DNA of 64,000 nt, taken from contig LOEZ01000040.1 in NCBI GenBank assembly GCA_001516055.1, forward strand, positions 1-64,000. Reading direction: 5' to 3'. The notes beneath the pieces were generated by a model. That model was not told where the DNA came from, did no database searches, and saw only the letters and a list, made by a program, of their open reading frames with translations. Numbering within the stretch: position 1 is the stretch's first letter; every line of letters begins with the position of its first letter. The position numbers and the translations under genes were made by a program. Source of the stretch: Gracilibacter sp. BRH_c7a. Lineage in GTDB: Bacteria; Bacillota; Desulfitobacteriia; Desulfitobacteriales; Syntrophobotulaceae. Below are positions 18,427 through 28,150 of the stretch, one piece after another.

Positions 18427-19454
18427 ACACTCATCTCCTTTAAACCATGAGAGCACGCTCGATAATCTTCAAGTTTCTGCCAAGCTGAGCCTGAATCGAT
18501 AGCTAAGGTTGCAAGTCTCAACCCTTCCTTGATAGTCTGTGCTTTACCAGCTACATAAAGAGCAGCCCCAGAATTAAGGAGAACCACCTCTCTTTTAGGC
18601 CCTGTTATATCACCCTTTAGTATTCCTTTCATTATCTTAGCGTTCTCCTTAACATCTCCTCCTCGTATCTCATCAAGGCTGCATTGTTGAATTCCAAATT
18701 GATAAGGATGGATTATATAACCGGTCAACCGACCTTCCCGCAATTCACAGACGGTAGTGGGTGCGGATATCGATATTTCATCTAGACCGTCATGACTACT
18801 GACAGTCATGGCATTTTTTACTCCTAGATTGGCAAGAGTTCTCGTTAGAGGTTCGACCAGTTTTTCGTCACACACGCCCAGAAGCTGGTTTCTCACCCGT
18901 GCTGGATTGGCAAGCGGTCCCAAAATGTTGAAAATAGTTCTTAACCCCAGTTCCTTTCGGGGTCCTGCTGCATACTTCATAGAAGTGTGATAGGAGGGGG
19001 CGAACATAAAACATAAACCGGTCTTTTGGAAACACTGAGCAGCTTCTAAGGATAAGAGACTGATATTCACGCCTAAGGCTTCAAGCACGTCGGCACTGCC
19101 GCATTTGCTTGAAACTGAACGGTTTCCGTGTTTAGCCACAGGGATACCTGCACCCGCAACGACAAAGGCCGAGCAAGTCGAGATATTGATGGTGTTGGCA
19201 CCGTCACCCCCTGTTCCAACTATATCGATCACATCTTCAGTTCCAAGCTCCACTTTTTCTGCTTTTTCCCGCATGACCTGGGCACATCCGGATATCTCGT
19301 CGATGGTTTCTCCTTTCATCCTCAGGGCGATTAAGAAGGCACTGAGTTGAGCCGGAGAGGCCTGGCCGCTCATTATTTCTGTCATAGCCTCAGAGGCTTC
19401 CAGAAAGGTGATATTTTCATAGTTAGTCAGTTTGGTTATCGCTTCTTTAATCAT
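18423..19454 (-). CDS. trpD: Anthranilate phosphoribosyltransferase
   Basis: A 343-residue enzyme transferring phosphoribosyl from PRPP to anthranilate. The PRPP site is DIVGTGGDGANTINIST (about residues 76-92) followed by KHGNRSVSSKCGSADVLE, both hallmarks of TrpD, and FAPSYHTSMKYAAGPRKELG shapes the anthranilate channel. The start is ATG 19454, sharing bases with the trpG stop (TGATG), with AAAGGAGG upstream. The TTG directly before is a less likely start. It is unfused, with trpG as a separate gene. Confidence 0.96.
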   Translation of the reverse strand: MIKEAITKLTNYENITFLEASEAMTEIMSGQASPAQLSAFLIALRMKGETIDEISGCAQVMREKAEKVELGTEDVIDIVGTGGDGANTINISTCSAFVVAGAGIPVAKHGNRSVSSKCGSADVLEALGVNISLLSLEAAQCFQKTGLCFMFAPSYHTSMKYAAGPRKELGLRTIFNILGPLANPARVRNQLLGVCDEKLVEPLTRTLANLGVKNAMTVSSHDGLDEISISAPTTVCELREGRLTGYIIHPYQFGIQQCSLDEIRGGDVKENAKIMKGILKGDITGPKREVVLLNSGAALYVAGKAQTIKEGLRLATLAIDSGSAWQKLEDYRACSHGLKEMSV

Positions 19455-20035
19455 CAAACAACCTCCTTTGAATAGAGAAGAAAATTCTCAATTATCTTTA
19501 GTCCATTGGGGGTGAGTAGAGATTCTGGGTGAAACTGCACTCCAAAAACAGGATAAACCTTATGGGAGATACCCATTATTAATCCTCCAGGCGTTTCTGC
19601 CGTAATTACTAGTTCCTCTGGCAAACTCTCTCGCTCGGTGATTAGAGAATGATAACGCCCAACCGTGATTACCGGTGGCAGATAATGAAAGATTGGGCAT
19701 CCGGTAGCAATATGAATATCAGAAGTTTTACCATGCATCAATTGTGGCGAATGTACGATTCTTGCCCCGTAAGCATTCCCGATGGCTTGATGCCCAAGAC
19801 AGACACCGAGGATTGGGATTTTGTCACCGAGCTCTTGAACAACTTCCCTGCTTATTCCTGCTTCTTGGGGGAAACCAGGGCCGGGCGAAATTATGAGGTG
19901 TGAAGGATTAAGAGTTTTGATACCTTGGATATCAATCTTATCGTTGCGAACCACCATAACATCAGGATTTATACCACCGACATACTGATAAAGGTTATAG
20001 GTGAAGGAATCATAATTATCTATAATTAATATCAT
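19454..20035 (-). CDS. trpG: Anthranilate synthase glutamine amidotransferase subunit
   Basis: A 193-residue class I glutamine amidotransferase. The nucleophile lies in ILGVCLGHQAIG (about residues 75-86) and the His/Glu dyad in VQFHPESLLTPNG near residue 170; the N-terminus MILIIDNYDSFTYNLYQ is typical. It supplies ammonia to TrpE. It starts inside the end of trpE (ATGA overlap) and ends at the trpD start, so trpE-G-D-C are all translationally coupled. In some Firmicutes this subunit is shared with para-aminobenzoate synthesis (PabA); no pab genes are in the window to judge this. Confidence 0.95.
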   Translation of the reverse strand: MILIIDNYDSFTYNLYQYVGGINPDVMVVRNDKIDIQGIKTLNPSHLIISPGPGFPQEAGISREVVQELGDKIPILGVCLGHQAIGNAYGARIVHSPQLMHGKTSDIHIATGCPIFHYLPPVITVGRYHSLITERESLPEELVITAETPGGLIMGISHKVYPVFGVQFHPESLLTPNGLKIIENFLLYSKEVV

Positions 20036-21513
20036 CTGATATCACCTGCTTCTTTTAAAGCTCTTATCAAAGCACCTGCTTTATTTTCCGTTTCCTCATA
20101 CTCTTTAGCTGGAATAGAGTCAGCCACTATCCCAGCACCTGCTTGGATATAAGCCATACCATCTTTAAAAAGGATAGTCCGAATAGTAATACAACACTCA
20201 AGGTTACCGTCGAAAGAGAGAAAACCTATCGCGCCTCCATAAATACCTCTCTTGGTAGGTTCCAGCTCATCAATTATCTCCATAGCACGAATTTTTGGGG
20301 CTCCGGATAATGTACCTGCAGGAAAGACTGCTTGCAGGGCATCGAAAACAGTTAAGCCTTCACGCAGTTCCCCACATACTGTAGAGGCAATATGCATGAC
20401 CTGTGAGTAGTGAAGTACTTTCATATATTCTGTTACTTTTACCGTACCGAATTTGGAAATCTTGCCTAAATCATTGCGTCCCAGATCAACAAGCATGACA
20501 TGTTCCGCCAGTTCCTTGGAATCATTGATTAGGTCCTTCTCTATTTCGAGATCCTCTGAGGCTGTTTTTCCCCTTTTACGGGTACCTGCAATAGGACATG
20601 TTTCCACTAATCCGTCTTCACAACGCACGAGCATCTCTGGCGAGGCTCCTACAATAGAGTAATCATCGAATTTGAGGAAATACATATACGGCGAAGGATT
20701 GGAAACACGCAGATAGCGATAGACATCGAGAACTTTGTTCATAAATGGCATGGAAAAACGTTGGGATAATACAACCTGAAAGATATCCCCATTGACGATA
20801 TATTCTTTGGCCTTTTCAACTATTTTTGAAAAGTAGTTTTTATCCATATTGCTGCTTATATCGGGAGTGTTGGCTGGAGTATTTTTTTTGTCTATATAGG
20901 GTTGATAGGAACGAGAATTCCTTATTGTCCTTTCCAGTGAATTGAGACGTTCAATGGTATTGTCATAATTAAGCTGTAGATTACCTTCTGTAGGCATATT
21001 TATAACCAGAAGAAGTTTTTGCTTTAAATGGTCGAAAGCGATTATTTCGTCGACAATCATAAAATGACAGGTAGGGAGATTAAGATCATCCTCAGGGGGG
21101 GTCGGCAGTTTTTCCACGCTGCGTATTAAGTCGTAGCCGAAAAATCCAACCAATCCCCCGGAAAGTCTGGGTATACCTTCCACCTTTGCTCCCCTGTAGC
21201 GCTGCATTATGGTCTCTACAACCTTATACGGATTACCTTCTATTTTTTCGACTCTCCCATTGCGATACTGTAAGGTTGCCTGATTATCTTTAGTGCGTAT
21301 GGTAAGTAGCGGGTCCTTACCGATAAACGAATATCTGGCCCACTTTTCACCTCCCTCTACACTGTCGAGCAAAAAACAGTAAGAGTTTGTATCATTGAAC
21401 CTTTGGAACACGCTGACGGGAGTTTCCGTATCAGCAAAGATCTCCATGGCCACTGGTACAAAATCTACTCCCTTGGACTTAAGTTTAACTTCTTCAAATA
21501 AGGGGTAAATCAT
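20032..21513 (-). CDS. trpE: Anthranilate synthase component I
   Basis: A 493-residue chorismate-utilising enzyme making anthranilate from chorismate and ammonia. The chorismate-binding domain has IVGASPEMLVR, PIAGTRKRGKT, HVMLVDLGRNDLG, FPAGTLSGAPKIRAMEIIDE and the C-terminal IQAGAGIVADS. The N-terminal feedback region includes LLDSVEGG, the variant of the LLES motif bound by tryptophan. I place the start at ATG 21513, since GGAGG lies 9 bases upstream; the ATG at 21522 directly abuts the ribosome-binding site. First gene of the trp operon, controlled by the T-box leader just upstream. Confidence 0.96.
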   Translation of the reverse strand: MIYPLFEEVKLKSKGVDFVPVAMEIFADTETPVSVFQRFNDTNSYCFLLDSVEGGEKWARYSFIGKDPLLTIRTKDNQATLQYRNGRVEKIEGNPYKVVETIMQRYRGAKVEGIPRLSGGLVGFFGYDLIRSVEKLPTPPEDDLNLPTCHFMIVDEIIAFDHLKQKLLLVINMPTEGNLQLNYDNTIERLNSLERTIRNSRSYQPYIDKKNTPANTPDISSNMDKNYFSKIVEKAKEYIVNGDIFQVVLSQRFSMPFMNKVLDVYRYLRVSNPSPYMYFLKFDDYSIVGASPEMLVRCEDGLVETCPIAGTRKRGKTASEDLEIEKDLINDSKELAEHVMLVDLGRNDLGKISKFGTVKVTEYMKVLHYSQVMHIASTVCGELREGLTVFDALQAVFPAGTLSGAPKIRAMEIIDELEPTKRGIYGGAIGFLSFDGNLECCITIRTILFKDGMAYIQAGAGIVADSIPAKEYEETENKAGALIRALKEAGDIR

Positions 21514-21550
21514 TATGCACATCCTCCTTTATAAAACTATGGAATGAAAC

Positions 21551-21835
21551 AAAAAACGCCTGCCCTTGAATAAACAAGGACAGACGATTAATCTGCGGTG
21601 CCACCTTAATTGACTTGTCACAAAACAAGCCCAGCTCATTGCGGAATGCCAACACATCCCCCGTCTTTTAACGCTGACGCCGCGTCGGATTTTACTCACA
21701 GCCAAGGCTGTTTTCCCTCCGCCTTCAGGAGCCCATTTGCCAATCCGTTTCCTGCCGCGCTTTCACCATCCGCAGCTCTCTTTGAGGACGTATACTGACG
21801 TTACTTCTCCCTCAGAAGTTTCTCATATTATTTTA
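21551..21835 (-). promoter_or_regulatory. T-box leader of the trp operon, tryptophan specifier UGG
   Basis: The minus-strand leader has an AGAGAG distal stem, a specifier loop reading GGCAAAUGGG, with UGG (Trp) at 21733-21735, then TGAAGG, the T-box core GGTGGCACCGCAG (about 21593-21606) and a terminator (CGTCTGTCCTTG / CAAGGGCAGGCG plus U-run, about 21551-21586). Uncharged tRNA-Trp should stabilise the antiterminator and switch on trpEGDCFBA. A 35-base piece of the antiterminator (21575-21609) recurs at 26142-26176. Confidence 0.93.
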
Positions 21836-21839
21836 AAGC

Positions 21840-21868
21840 AGTATAACACTAGTGAATAATTGTGTCAA
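21840..21868 (-). promoter_or_regulatory. Promoter of the trp operon
   Basis: On the minus strand a perfect TTGACA (21863-21868) and TATACT (21840-21845) are separated by 17 bases, just before the T-box leader. Confidence 0.85.
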
Positions 21869-21962
21869 TCAATAATATCTAGTAAATAAACTTCTATTAT
21901 TTGGATAGATTAAGATAACTTGGAAAACCTAAGATTTAGAACTATTAGGGAGAGAAAAGGCT

Positions 21963-23588
21963 ATGTTAAATTATTTATCTAAAAAAATCCGATTTTGGCA
22001 GATACAGAATCAAAAGACTAATCATGAAAACGATAAAATGAATAAACAGGATAATACTCAAAATTTCTCTCAATCTAAAATATCTTTAAACTTAAAAGAA
22101 AACTTAAATAATTTAAAAAATATTTTGGGTCCGAGCGATGACATTATAATGCGGGAATTTGCCTTTGGGAAGAAAGCTCAAATAAGTGCTGCCCTAATCT
22201 ATATAGACGGTATGATAGATAAGACCTTGGTTAATGAAAGTATCATAAGACCTTTGATGTATGATAGTCGCTCTAGCTTTGCAGAGGAATCATTAGAGGT
22301 TAAGAATATCGATATTATCAAAAGAAGTATGCTCTCCGTCGGGGAAGTTAAACAAGTTACTACTTTTGATGAAGTGGTGGAAAGTTGTTTATCAGGGGAT
22401 ACAATTTTATTAATAAACGGTGCTCAAGAAGCTTTGATTATCAGTAGCAGAGGTTGGGAGTCCCGTGGTGTGGAAGATCCGAAAACAGAATCCATCGTTC
22501 GTGGACCACGTGAAGGATTCTCTGAAAGCTTGCGGACCAATACAACCTTATTAAGGCGGAAATTAAAAACTCCTGATTTAACTATGGAAACAATGACAAT
22601 AGGTAGAAAGTCTAAAACTGATGTGTGCTTAGTTTATTTAAAAGGAGTGGTGAATCCTCAGCTCATAAAAGAAGCAAGACAACGATTAACGAGAATTGAT
22701 ACTGATGGGATTCTGGAATCAGGGTATATAGAACAATTTATCGAGGATGCTCCATTTTCGATTTTCTCTACGATTGGCAACAGTGAAAGGCCCGATGCCG
22801 TCGCTGCTAAAATATTGGAAGGGAGGGCAGCTGTTTTGGTTGATGGCAGTCCTTTCGTACTTACCGTCCCCATGGTTTTCATTGAGAGTTTTCAAAGCTC
22901 TGAAGATTATTACTCCCGTCCTTATTATGCAAGCATAGTCAGAGTAATAAGATTTATCGCTTTCATGACAAGTGTCCTGGGTCCGGCAAGTTACGTGGCT
23001 GTAACAACTTTTCACCAGGAGCTGCTTCCCACTCCTTTATTATTCACTGTCGCCGCAGCGGTAGAAGGCACTCCTTTTCCTGCAATGATAGAAATCATTG
23101 CTATGGGAGTAATATTTGAGATTCTTAGAGAAGCAGGAATACGCTTGCCTCGTCCTGTCGGTCAAGCTATCAGTATCGTTGGAGCTCTGGTAGTTGGTGA
23201 GTCTGCCGTATCTGCGGGACTGATTGGAGAACCCGTTGTTATTGTAATCGCTTTAACTGCGGTTTCCGGCTTTGCCGTTCCAGCCCAGACAGATTCAGGA
23301 GCAATCCTACGGTTCGTGTTTGTTATCTTGGCTGGAACAATGGGTGGAGTTGGAGTCATTGTCGGATTATTAGGGGTTTTGATCCACTTGGCTTCTTTAA
23401 GGTCCTTTGGTACTCCTTATCTGTCACCCTTAGCTCCTCTAAGTCCGTACGACTTGAAAGACGTTTTTATTAGAGTACCTACTTGGGCTATGATTACCCG
23501 TCCCAGAACAATAGGATGGAAAAATTCTCAGCGAGAGAAATTAATACTTAAACCTAATCCGCCACCGGAAAAAAATCAAAAAAAATAA
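21963..23588 (+). CDS. gerKA: Spore germination protein, GerA family A subunit
   Basis: A 541-residue protein of the GerA/SpoVAF family. The N-terminal half is soluble, with the MREFAFGKKAQISAALIYIDGM region and the conserved EDAPFSIFSTIGNSERPD segment; the C-terminal half has 4-6 membrane helices (about residues 315-470) and the FGTPYLSPLAPL motif. With B and C subunits it forms a germinant receptor in the spore inner membrane; GerA family A subunits are believed to form ion channels. The ATG has TAGGGAGAGAAAA upstream. Its stop overlaps the next start (TAATG). The germinant cannot be told from sequence. Confidence 0.93.
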   Translation: MLNYLSKKIRFWQIQNQKTNHENDKMNKQDNTQNFSQSKISLNLKENLNNLKNILGPSDDIIMREFAFGKKAQISAALIYIDGMIDKTLVNESIIRPLMYDSRSSFAEESLEVKNIDIIKRSMLSVGEVKQVTTFDEVVESCLSGDTILLINGAQEALIISSRGWESRGVEDPKTESIVRGPREGFSESLRTNTTLLRRKLKTPDLTMETMTIGRKSKTDVCLVYLKGVVNPQLIKEARQRLTRIDTDGILESGYIEQFIEDAPFSIFSTIGNSERPDAVAAKILEGRAAVLVDGSPFVLTVPMVFIESFQSSEDYYSRPYYASIVRVIRFIAFMTSVLGPASYVAVTTFHQELLPTPLLFTVAAAVEGTPFPAMIEIIAMGVIFEILREAGIRLPRPVGQAISIVGALVVGESAVSAGLIGEPVVIVIALTAVSGFAVPAQTDSGAILRFVFVILAGTMGGVGVIVGLLGVLIHLASLRSFGTPYLSPLAPLSPYDLKDVFIRVPTWAMITRPRTIGWKNSQREKLILKPNPPPEKNQKK

Positions 23589-24757
23589 TGAGGTTTTGGG
23601 AGATAGACGTGAGAATTGGCAAAGGAATGCTATCGATAATAATTTGTGTTTTTCTGGTTTTAAGCTTATCAGGGTGTTGGAATCGGCGTGAGCTTGATAC
23701 TTTTTCTATTCTGATGGGTATGGGCATCGATAAAGCTGAAGAACTTGGTAAGATCCAGCTAACAGCCCAGATTGTTAAACCAGGTGATTTGAAGAGTGAG
23801 GGTGGTAGTGATGCGAAGGCTTACTTTACCGTGCAAGCTATAGGTGATACTGTTTTCGATACCGTAAGGAATTTTACCAAAGAGACTAACCGCAAAATAT
23901 ACTTGCCACATAGTCAAGTTTTAATATTTGGTCGTGACATAGCTACAGAAGGAGTGCAGAAATATACCGACTTTTTTGTGCGTGACCATGAAACACGACT
24001 TAGAACACATGTGTTGGTCGCAAGAGGGGAAGCAGGAAAAATCCTTGATGTAGAATCAAAATTGGAAAAGGTACCGGCAGTTGGTATTTCCCATCTTCTT
24101 AAAGCACAGAATGCAACATCCGAAGCAATCGAGGTTGATTTAAAACAATTCATCTGTCGCTTAATGAGTAAGACTACAGCACCGATTGCTCCGCTCATAG
24201 AGATATCCGGAGAAGGAGAGAAAGAAACTTTACGTATCCCTGGAATAGCGGTTTTTAAACAAGATAAACTGGCGGGGGAACTGACTGGGGGCGAAGCGCG
24301 GGGTCTTTTATGGGTGATAGGTGAAATCAAAAGCGGGATTATAATTATCGATTGTCCTTCTGGGGAAGACAAGATAAGCATGGAAATCATTCGAGCCAGC
24401 AGTAAGGTTATCCCCAAAATTATAGATGACCAGATATATATCACAGTCAAAATAGAAGAAGAAGGTCATATAGGTGACCAAGAATGTCCTGATAAATTAA
24501 GCTTACCAGATATTAAAGAACTCGAACAAAAGAAAGCCTCTGTCATCCGGAGTGAAGTATTAGCCTCTTTGGAAAAAGCTCAAAAACTGAACACAGATAT
24601 TTTTGGCTTTGGTGAGGCAGTACATCAGAAGTATCCTAAACAGTGGGACGATCTGGAGAAAAGATGGGATGATGTTTTTCCAGAAATCGAAGTGGAGATA
24701 CTTGTAGATGCCCGGGTGAGAAGGTCGGGTACATTAATTGAATCGGTAAGTCAGTAG
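23588..24757 (+). CDS. gerKC: Spore germination lipoprotein, Ger(x)C family C subunit
   Basis: A 389-residue protein with a lipoprotein signal: hydrophobic helix then LSLSGC, the lipidated Cys at about residue 30. The following WNRRELDTFSILMGMGIDK is the classic start of mature Ger(x)C proteins and the domain continues through EVEILVDARVRRSGT near the end. The C subunit is a lipid-anchored part of the germinant receptor on the outer face of the spore inner membrane. It overlaps the A subunit stop by a base and precedes the B subunit. The gene order A-C-B is common in Clostridia GerK-type operons. Confidence 0.93.
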   Translation: MRFWEIDVRIGKGMLSIIICVFLVLSLSGCWNRRELDTFSILMGMGIDKAEELGKIQLTAQIVKPGDLKSEGGSDAKAYFTVQAIGDTVFDTVRNFTKETNRKIYLPHSQVLIFGRDIATEGVQKYTDFFVRDHETRLRTHVLVARGEAGKILDVESKLEKVPAVGISHLLKAQNATSEAIEVDLKQFICRLMSKTTAPIAPLIEISGEGEKETLRIPGIAVFKQDKLAGELTGGEARGLLWVIGEIKSGIIIIDCPSGEDKISMEIIRASSKVIPKIIDDQIYITVKIEEEGHIGDQECPDKLSLPDIKELEQKKASVIRSEVLASLEKAQKLNTDIFGFGEAVHQKYPKQWDDLEKRWDDVFPEIEVEILVDARVRRSGTLIESVSQ

Positions 24758-24772
24758 AAAAGGATGACATTA

Positions 24773-25876
24773 GTGAAGATCGAAAAAGGGATAATAGCAA
24801 GCTCACAGTTAACATTTATGATTATTGGATTTATTCAAGCCTCTAATTTATTGTTATCTTTTTCGAGTGGAATTGTTAGCCATGATGCGTGGTTGGCTAT
24901 TTTGATCGCAATGGTGCTAAGCATACCATTTGTCTTGTCTTATGCGGCCCTAGGCCGGGAATTTCCTGGCAAAAACCTAATCCAGATTAGTGATATCATC
25001 TACGGCGTTTATCTAGGCAAAATTATTTCTGTGTCATATGTATTTATTTTTTTCGCATTAGTTTGTCAAAACTTACGCTATTTTAGCGATTTCTTAATAA
25101 CTTTTATATTTCCAGAAACTCCCATTTGGGCAATACTGATTATGCTAACGTTTATATCGGCTTGGGCTGTACGAGCCGGAATAGAAGTTATTGCCCGGTG
25201 CAGTTTCATTATCATCGCTATTGCTTCAACGATTATCTTAGCGACATCTCTTTTATTACTCCCAGATATGAGATTTAGAAACTTTTTACCCATCTTAGAT
25301 GTCCCACTACAGGATTTAATTCATGGCACTCATATCATATTCTCAATTAATTACCTCGAGATAGTGGTCTTTCTCATGGTTATTGCTTTTGTAAACAAGC
25401 CAAAACAGATTAAGACTTCTATGGTAGGGGGTTTGATACTTGGAGGAGTAAGCGTGTTGATCCTTGAAGTAAGAAATACGGCTGTTTTGGGAACAGTATC
25501 TGAGATTGTGTCATCGCCTTCTTTCGTTACTGCACGTTATATAAGCGTTGCAGAAGTCTTGACCAGGATGGAAATGTTCGTTGCCATTATGTTAATTACG
25601 ACAGTGTTTTTAAAAGTCAGCATACTGTATTACGCAGTGGTCTTAGGTTCAGCTCAGATAATTAATTTACGCTCCTATGTACCACTTGTGATCCCCATAG
25701 GAATAAGCGCTATTTCTTTTTCAATTATTCTAGCGGGCTCCAGTATGGAACAGATCCATTCTGCAATCTATACCTGGCCTGTCTTTATCCTTCCTTTTCA
25801 GTTGTTTCCTGTATTGTCATTGTTTATTGTCAAGATACGGAAGAAATTCAAGAAGCGGTGGGCAAATAAGAAATGA
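24773..25876 (+). CDS. gerKB: Spore germination permease, GerB family B subunit
   Basis: A 367-residue polytopic protein with about 10 helices, homologous to APC amino-acid permeases (spore permease family). In GerA-type receptors the B subunit is thought to bind the germinant. The likely start is GTG 24773, because AAAAGGATGA ends 5 bases upstream; an ATG at 24764 lies inside that sequence and is the alternative, adding three residues. It begins MKIEKGIIASSQLTFMIIGF, the usual pattern for this family. It is followed with an ATGA overlap by a small membrane protein gene. Confidence 0.9.
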   Translation: MKIEKGIIASSQLTFMIIGFIQASNLLLSFSSGIVSHDAWLAILIAMVLSIPFVLSYAALGREFPGKNLIQISDIIYGVYLGKIISVSYVFIFFALVCQNLRYFSDFLITFIFPETPIWAILIMLTFISAWAVRAGIEVIARCSFIIIAIASTIILATSLLLLPDMRFRNFLPILDVPLQDLIHGTHIIFSINYLEIVVFLMVIAFVNKPKQIKTSMVGGLILGGVSVLILEVRNTAVLGTVSEIVSSPSFVTARYISVAEVLTRMEMFVAIMLITTVFLKVSILYYAVVLGSAQIINLRSYVPLVIPIGISAISFSIILAGSSMEQIHSAIYTWPVFILPFQLFPVLSLFIVKIRKKFKKRWANKK

Positions 25877-26103
25877 AGATGATAATGCTACTGGCGGCGG
25901 TTTTCTTGATTATTATTATAATTGAAGCTCCGAAGCTTATAATAAATAAATATTGGAAAGAGCTTATAGCCTTCTTATCTCTGCTATCGTTGGCATTCGC
26001 TTTGACTGCTTTAGTTATTTTTGATGTTGATATACCTAGCCCTCTGGAAGGAATTGAGTATCTGATAGATGATATTTTGGGTTTAAGTTGGGATAGAAAG
26101 TAA
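25873..26103 (+). CDS. Small two-helix membrane protein at the end of the ger operon
   Basis: A 76-residue protein with two hydrophobic segments (about residues 3-20 and 30-50) and a short acidic, soluble tail ending LGLSWDRK. Its ATG overlaps the gerKB stop as ATGA, a strong sign that it is cotranslated with the receptor. Small membrane proteins have been described as D subunits of germinant receptors in Bacillus; two-helix architecture and position fit that idea, but I cannot recognise the family from sequence. No other gene follows before the chemoreceptor. Confidence 0.75.
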   Translation: MKMIMLLAAVFLIIIIIEAPKLIINKYWKELIAFLSLLSLAFALTALVIFDVDIPSPLEGIEYLIDDILGLSWDRK

Positions 26104-26141
26104 TAATTTTTTATTACTGAGTGAAAGATAGTGATATTTTT

Positions 26142-26176
26142 CAAGGATAGACGATTAATCTGCGGTGCCACCTTAA
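26142..26176 (-). repeat. Orphan fragment of the Trp T-box leader
   Basis: These 35 bases match 21575-21609 in 34 positions, in the same orientation; they include the T-box core (GCGGTGCCACC as read on the plus strand). No Stem I, promoter or downstream gene in that direction accompanies it, so it is not a working riboswitch. The pair forms direct repeats bracketing the trp leader 5' part and the whole ger operon. Confidence 0.9.
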
Positions 26177-26323
26177 AGAGTATGGTGTCGCTTGAGAGTT
26201 AAGGCTCTTGAATACCCAAAGTTCTACAAATTATTTAATATATGTAAAAAAGTGCAAAATAAACAAAAAAAGTAGTATAATAAATAATCGATTATTATTT
26301 ATTTGTAGGAGGCCTGAAAACAC

Positions 26324-28042
26324 GTGAAAAGTATCTTCAAAGTTAATAGTATTAAATATAAAATAGTTTTAATCAATATTATGATAGTTTTTTTATTTTT
26401 GGTTATTCAAGTATATCAGTTTAATTCGTTCTCTAAACAGATAAACAGCATGGTAGAATTAAAAGAAAAATCTCTTCAAACAGCACTATTGTCACAGGAA
26501 ATAAAGCTTTCGGTGGTTCAAGTACAGCAGTGGCTAACAGATATTAGTGCCACCAGAGGAATAGAAGGTTTTGAAGACGGCTTTACTGCGGCAGAAAACT
26601 ATGCTAAGCAATTTGCTAATCAACTACAAGAAATAGAAGCATTAAACCCCGATGCTGAAGAACAGATGCAAGAGATTGAAACGGCGTTTAATAACTATTA
26701 TGAGGTAGGTGTATCAATGGCTCACGCTTACATTGATGGGGGCCCTACAGCAGGCAATATTATGATGAGTGTTTTTGATCTGTATGGAGCGAATATCAAC
26801 AAAAAAGTAGAAGAGTTTAAGGCTCAAAGTATTACTGATATAAATGATAGTCTTTCTGCAATTACCGCGTCACTCAGCTCATTGATTAAAAAATCAGTTA
26901 TCATTTTGTTTGGGGTTTTATTTTTATCCATTTTTCTCTCTTTATTGATTAGTAACAGAATCACAAAGCCCATAAAGATTCTTATGGAAAAGAGTGAACA
27001 GGCAGCGAACGGTAATCTTAAAATTGTGGATAATAAAATGATTAATCAAAACTCTGCAGATGAGATTGGCCACTTATCGGCGTCTTTTAATATAATGATT
27101 AATAATCTAGTTAGACTAATTACTAACGTGAGTAATAGCTCACAAAACTTAGCTGCTGCTTCTCAAGAATTATCGGCTAGTGCTGAACAGTCGGCTCAGG
27201 CTACCAGTCAGGTTGCTTCTTCGATCTCTGAAACTGCAGCCTACACTACGAAGCAGTCTGAATTAGTAGATAATGCTTTAACTCTTTTAGAAGAAGTATC
27301 TTCAGGTATACATCAAATCAACTCTACTGCGCAAATTATCGCACAAAAAGCGCAGAACTCTGCTCAAGCCTCCAACAACGGCAGTGATCAAATTACCTTT
27401 GCTAACGAACAGATGAGAGCAATAGAAAAGAGTGTAAAATACTTGGCTGAAGTTATTACGAAGCTCGGAGATCAATCGCAGGAAATAGGGGAGATTGTTG
27501 ATGCAATTTCTGGGATTGCTGGACAGACTAACCTCTTGGCTCTCAACGCAGCGATTGAGGCTGCCCGGGCAGGTGAACAAGGACGAGGATTTGCAGTTGT
27601 AGCTGAAGAGGTCCGTAAACTAGCGGAACAGTCTCAGGGAGCCTCAAACAAAATAGCTGATCTTATCGATCAGATACAAAAAGACACTAAAAAAGCTGTC
27701 GCCGCTATGGGAATAGGTACAGAAGAGGTCACCAAAGGAATCGAAGTCATGCACCATGCTGAATTATCTTTTGAAGAAATAAGCGGTTCTGTTTCAGAAG
27801 TATTAAATCAGGTAGAGGGAGCGACAACTCTCATGCAAAATATCTCTTCACAAAGTGAAAAACTGCTGATATCTGTCCGTGATATTGATACCATAAGTAA
27901 AGAAATAGCAGGCCAAGCCCAGACAGCCTCTGCAGCTACCCAAGAACAGACTGCATCTGATGAAGAGATTGCTTCTTCCAGCGAGAATCTTGCTCAAATG
28001 GCTCAAGATCTTCAAAAAGTGCTGAATAAATTTAAAGTTTAG
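26324..28042 (+). CDS. Methyl-accepting chemotaxis protein
   Basis: A 572-residue transmembrane chemoreceptor. One membrane helix lies at residues 12-28 and another near 188-212; between them is a helical extracytoplasmic sensor domain of the four-helix-bundle type. A HAMP domain follows ([20 protein letters not shown] onward), then a long signalling coiled coil whose hairpin tip is [20 protein letters not shown] and [13 protein letters not shown]. It should control a CheA kinase, but no che gene is in the window. The start is GTG 26324 with AGGAGG about 11 bases upstream; TATAAT at 26276-26281 may be its -10. A U-tailed hairpin follows, so it is probably monocistronic. Confidence 0.93.
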   Translation: MKSIFKVNSIKYKIVLINIMIVFLFLVIQVYQFNSFSKQINSMVELKEKSLQTALLSQEIKLSVVQVQQWLTDISATRGIEGFEDGFTAAENYAKQFANQLQEIEALNPDAEEQMQEIETAFNNYYEVGVSMAHAYIDGGPTAGNIMMSVFDLYGANINKKVEEFKAQSITDINDSLSAITASLSSLIKKSVIILFGVLFLSIFLSLLISNRITKPIKILMEKSEQAANGNLKIVDNKMINQNSADEIGHLSASFNIMINNLVRLITNVSNSSQNLAAASQELSASAEQSAQATSQVASSISETAAYTTKQSELVDNALTLLEEVSSGIHQINSTAQIIAQKAQNSAQASNNGSDQITFANEQMRAIEKSVKYLAEVITKLGDQSQEIGEIVDAISGIAGQTNLLALNAAIEAARAGEQGRGFAVVAEEVRKLAEQSQGASNKIADLIDQIQKDTKKAVAAMGIGTEEVTKGIEVMHHAELSFEEISGSVSEVLNQVEGATTLMQNISSQSEKLLISVRDIDTISKEIAGQAQTASAATQEQTASDEEIASSSENLAQMAQDLQKVLNKFKV

Positions 28043-28060
28043 ATAGGGATTATAAAATAT

Positions 28061-28086
28061 ATGGAGCTTTTAGCTCCATTTTTTTA
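28061..28086 (+). terminator. Rho-independent terminator after the chemoreceptor
   Basis: ATGGAGC-TTTTA-GCTCCAT hairpin followed by a run of T, 20 bases after the stop codon. Confidence 0.85.
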
Positions 28087-28150
28087 TGTCTAAATAGAAT
28101 TATGGTATGATAATAGAAAATGATAAGTTTTGGGAATTATAGGAGATACA

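Noticed and set aside
21610-21798. 62-residue ORF on the plus strand before the ger operon
   Set aside because: It lies within the Trp T-box leader, read in the antisense direction, with no ribosome-binding site.
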